A stretch of 14,756 bases of DNA, from the NCBI GenBank assembly GCA_049301135.1, contig JBAQKP010000018.1:1-14756 (forward strand), read 5' to 3'. The translations under genes were made by a program, and so were the position numbers. Below the pieces are notes generated by a model. It was not told where the DNA came from. It did no database searches and was given only the letters and a program-made list of their open reading frames with translations. Shown here piece after piece: positions 13,794 through 14,756 of this stretch (position 1 is its first letter; every line of letters begins with the position of its first letter). The stretch comes from JAYXXU01 sp049301135 (GTDB taxonomy: Bacteria; Pseudomonadota; Gammaproteobacteria; Pseudomonadales; Moraxellaceae).

Positions 13794-14414
13794 GTGAAGA
13801 AATTGGTGATGCTCGCATCCTTCGGCCTATGTGGGCTGTCGACATTTGCTGTTGTTCAAGCACAACCTGAAGCAGCGCCAGCCGCTGCGGCGACCACACT
13901 GCCTGCGGCAACGACTGCCGTCACAGCAACACCTGCCGCTGCGACCACCGCAACAGCACCGGCGACTACAGCAGCCCCCGCACCGGTTGCTGCTGCACCT
14001 GTCAAGCCAGCTGTCAAAAAACCGATTCCACAAGATCCACCGCATGTACAGCGCATGGTTGCCCTTTACCCTGATTTGATTAAGCGGATTGCGCCCTATG
14101 GCAACGCTTGTGTACAAGGTAAAACCTGTAGCGTCAGCGTACCTGTAGTTGCTGTGGCATCGACTGGTGGTGCGCCGAAGAGCGGTGAAGAAGTGTACCA
14201 AGCCGCGTGCACCACTTGTCACTCGGTTGGCATGCTAAACTCGCCGAAGACCGGTGACAAAGCCGCTTGGGCTCCCCGCATCGCCAAAGGCAAAGAAACC
14301 TTATATACCCATGCGATTAACGGTTTTAACGCGATGCCAGCGCGTGGTGGTGCAGAGCTGTCTGACCAAGAAGTAAAAAATGGCGTGGATTATTTGGTGT
14401 CTAAAGCCCAATAA
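13794..14414 (+). CDS. Secreted c5-type cytochrome c
   Basis: 206 residues from GTG 13794 (GAGG at 13782-13785, eight nt upstream). The longer open frame from 13665 would start upstream of the promoter and is rejected. Residues 1-23 are a signal peptide ending VQA. Residues 24-80 are an Ala/Thr/Pro linker. Residues 130-206 are a single-haem class I domain: haem motif C139-T-T-C142-H143 and Met181 (NAMPARGG) as the sixth ligand, typical of small cytochrome c5 electron carriers in the periplasm. Cys106 and Cys112 form a second pair (CVQGKTC) before the domain that is not a haem motif and could make a disulfide. A terminator follows. Confidence 0.92.
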   Translation: MKKLVMLASFGLCGLSTFAVVQAQPEAAPAAAATTLPAATTAVTATPAAATTATAPATTAAPAPVAAAPVKPAVKKPIPQDPPHVQRMVALYPDLIKRIAPYGNACVQGKTCSVSVPVVAVASTGGAPKSGEEVYQAACTTCHSVGMLNSPKTGDKAAWAPRIAKGKETLYTHAINGFNAMPARGGAELSDQEVKNGVDYLVSKAQ

Positions 14415-14435
14415 ACCCAGTCATATTCAGCAGAT

Positions 14436-14470
14436 CGCGCGGCGTTTGGCTTACAGGCGTCGCGTTTTTT
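14436..14470 (+). terminator. Terminator after cytochrome c gene
   Basis: CGCGGCG (14438-14444) pairs with CGTCGCG (14458-14464) through one G-U pair, loop of 13 bases, followed by six T (14465-14470) and a further T run. Confidence 0.75.
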
Positions 14471-14519
14471 GTTTTTTGTCCGATTATTTGCTCTGATTCT
14501 ATGCAGTGTTTGTACAAAT

Positions 14520-14542
14520 CATCTGGCTAAACCACCCAGATG
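14520..14542 (+). other. Hairpin in ABC-transporter leader
   Basis: CATCTGG (14520-14526) and CCAGATG (14536-14542) form a perfect 7-bp stem with a 9-nt loop, about 40 nt before the next start codon. It could be a regulator dyad or leader structure; no known riboswitch is seen. Confidence 0.4.
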
Positions 14543-14584
14543 CCTCGAAGATGCTGCATCTCCATTCTACGAGGTAGTATTCAC

Positions 14585-14756
14585 ATGACGCCTGCTTTAG
14601 CGATTCGCGACCTGACCAAAACCTATAAAAATGGTTTTAACGCGCTCAAAGGGATTAACCTCACCGTCGATGAAGGTGATTTTTATGCCTTACTCGGGCC
14701 AAACGGTGCAGGCAAATCGACCACCATCAGCATCATCAGTGCACTCACCCGTAAAA
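14585..14756 (+). CDS. ABC transporter ATP-binding protein (5' part)
   Basis: First 57 residues of an ATP-binding subunit, running off the window. MTPALAIRDLTKTYKNGFNALKGINLTV is followed by the Walker A motif GPNGAGKST. The short N-terminal strand and the KGINLTVDEGDFYALLGPNG layout fit the ABC-2 exporter class (YadG/drug or polysaccharide type); substrate unknown. GAGG at 14571-14574 lies ten nt before ATG 14585. Confidence 0.9.
   Translation, partial: MTPALAIRDLTKTYKNGFNALKGINLTVDEGDFYALLGPNGAGKSTTISIISALTRK

Noticed and set aside
13827..14222. Leftward frames rich in Cys, Gly and Arg under the cytochrome linker
   Set aside because: They are by-products of the repetitive Ala/Thr/Pro codons on the coding strand.

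Overview
The window looks like the chromosome of a gammaproteobacterium in or near the Moraxellaceae (Acinetobacter/Psychrobacter relatives). The main reason is a prephenate dehydrogenase fused to an EPSP synthase (TyrA-AroA), an arrangement known from that family. The rodA-rlpA pair, the divergent PF10118 gene and mid-range base composition fit. The species cannot be named from the sequence.

Host block 1 (1-5024): the 3' end of rodA, then rlpA with its own promoter, a strong two-way terminator, the leftward tyrA-aroA fusion, and a rightward PF10118 putative metal-dependent hydrolase with a complete di-iron ligand pattern.

Mobile block (about 5100-13490): a decayed, mosaic prophage. Its left part is the early region of a Mu-like transposable phage: candidate left-end repeats, a small ORF and a CI-like repressor going left, an operator cluster, then a Ner-like regulator and a MuA-like DDE transposase going right. 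At about 7880 the transposase loses its C-terminus and runs head-on into leftward tail-gene fragments that are themselves cut. Then come a small rightward gene of unknown function, a MOSC-domain gene (YiiM-like), and a higBA toxin-antitoxin pair. A decayed second copy of the small gene's 3' end lies on the other side of the MOSC gene. Beyond these lies a leftward run of virion genes (10460-12867). One has a one-base insertion, another a one-base deletion. The last is fused to a tyrosine integrase that has lost its whole catalytic core. Tail tape measure, packaging and lysis genes are absent, so this cannot be a functional phage. The genes that look intact are the repressor, ner, the small rightward gene, MOSC, higBA and a few short virion genes.

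Host block 2 (13541-14756): tRNA-Arg(CCG) just upstream of the integrase remnant, a long hairpin and a TATAAT promoter, a secreted c5-type cytochrome c with a long Ala/Thr/Pro linker, a terminator, and the start of an ABC transporter ATPase.

I see no CRISPR array, rRNA, or convincing new defence system. The most informative points are the prophage junctions, the repeated 3' end around the MOSC gene, the five-site operator cluster and the candidate Mu-like left end.
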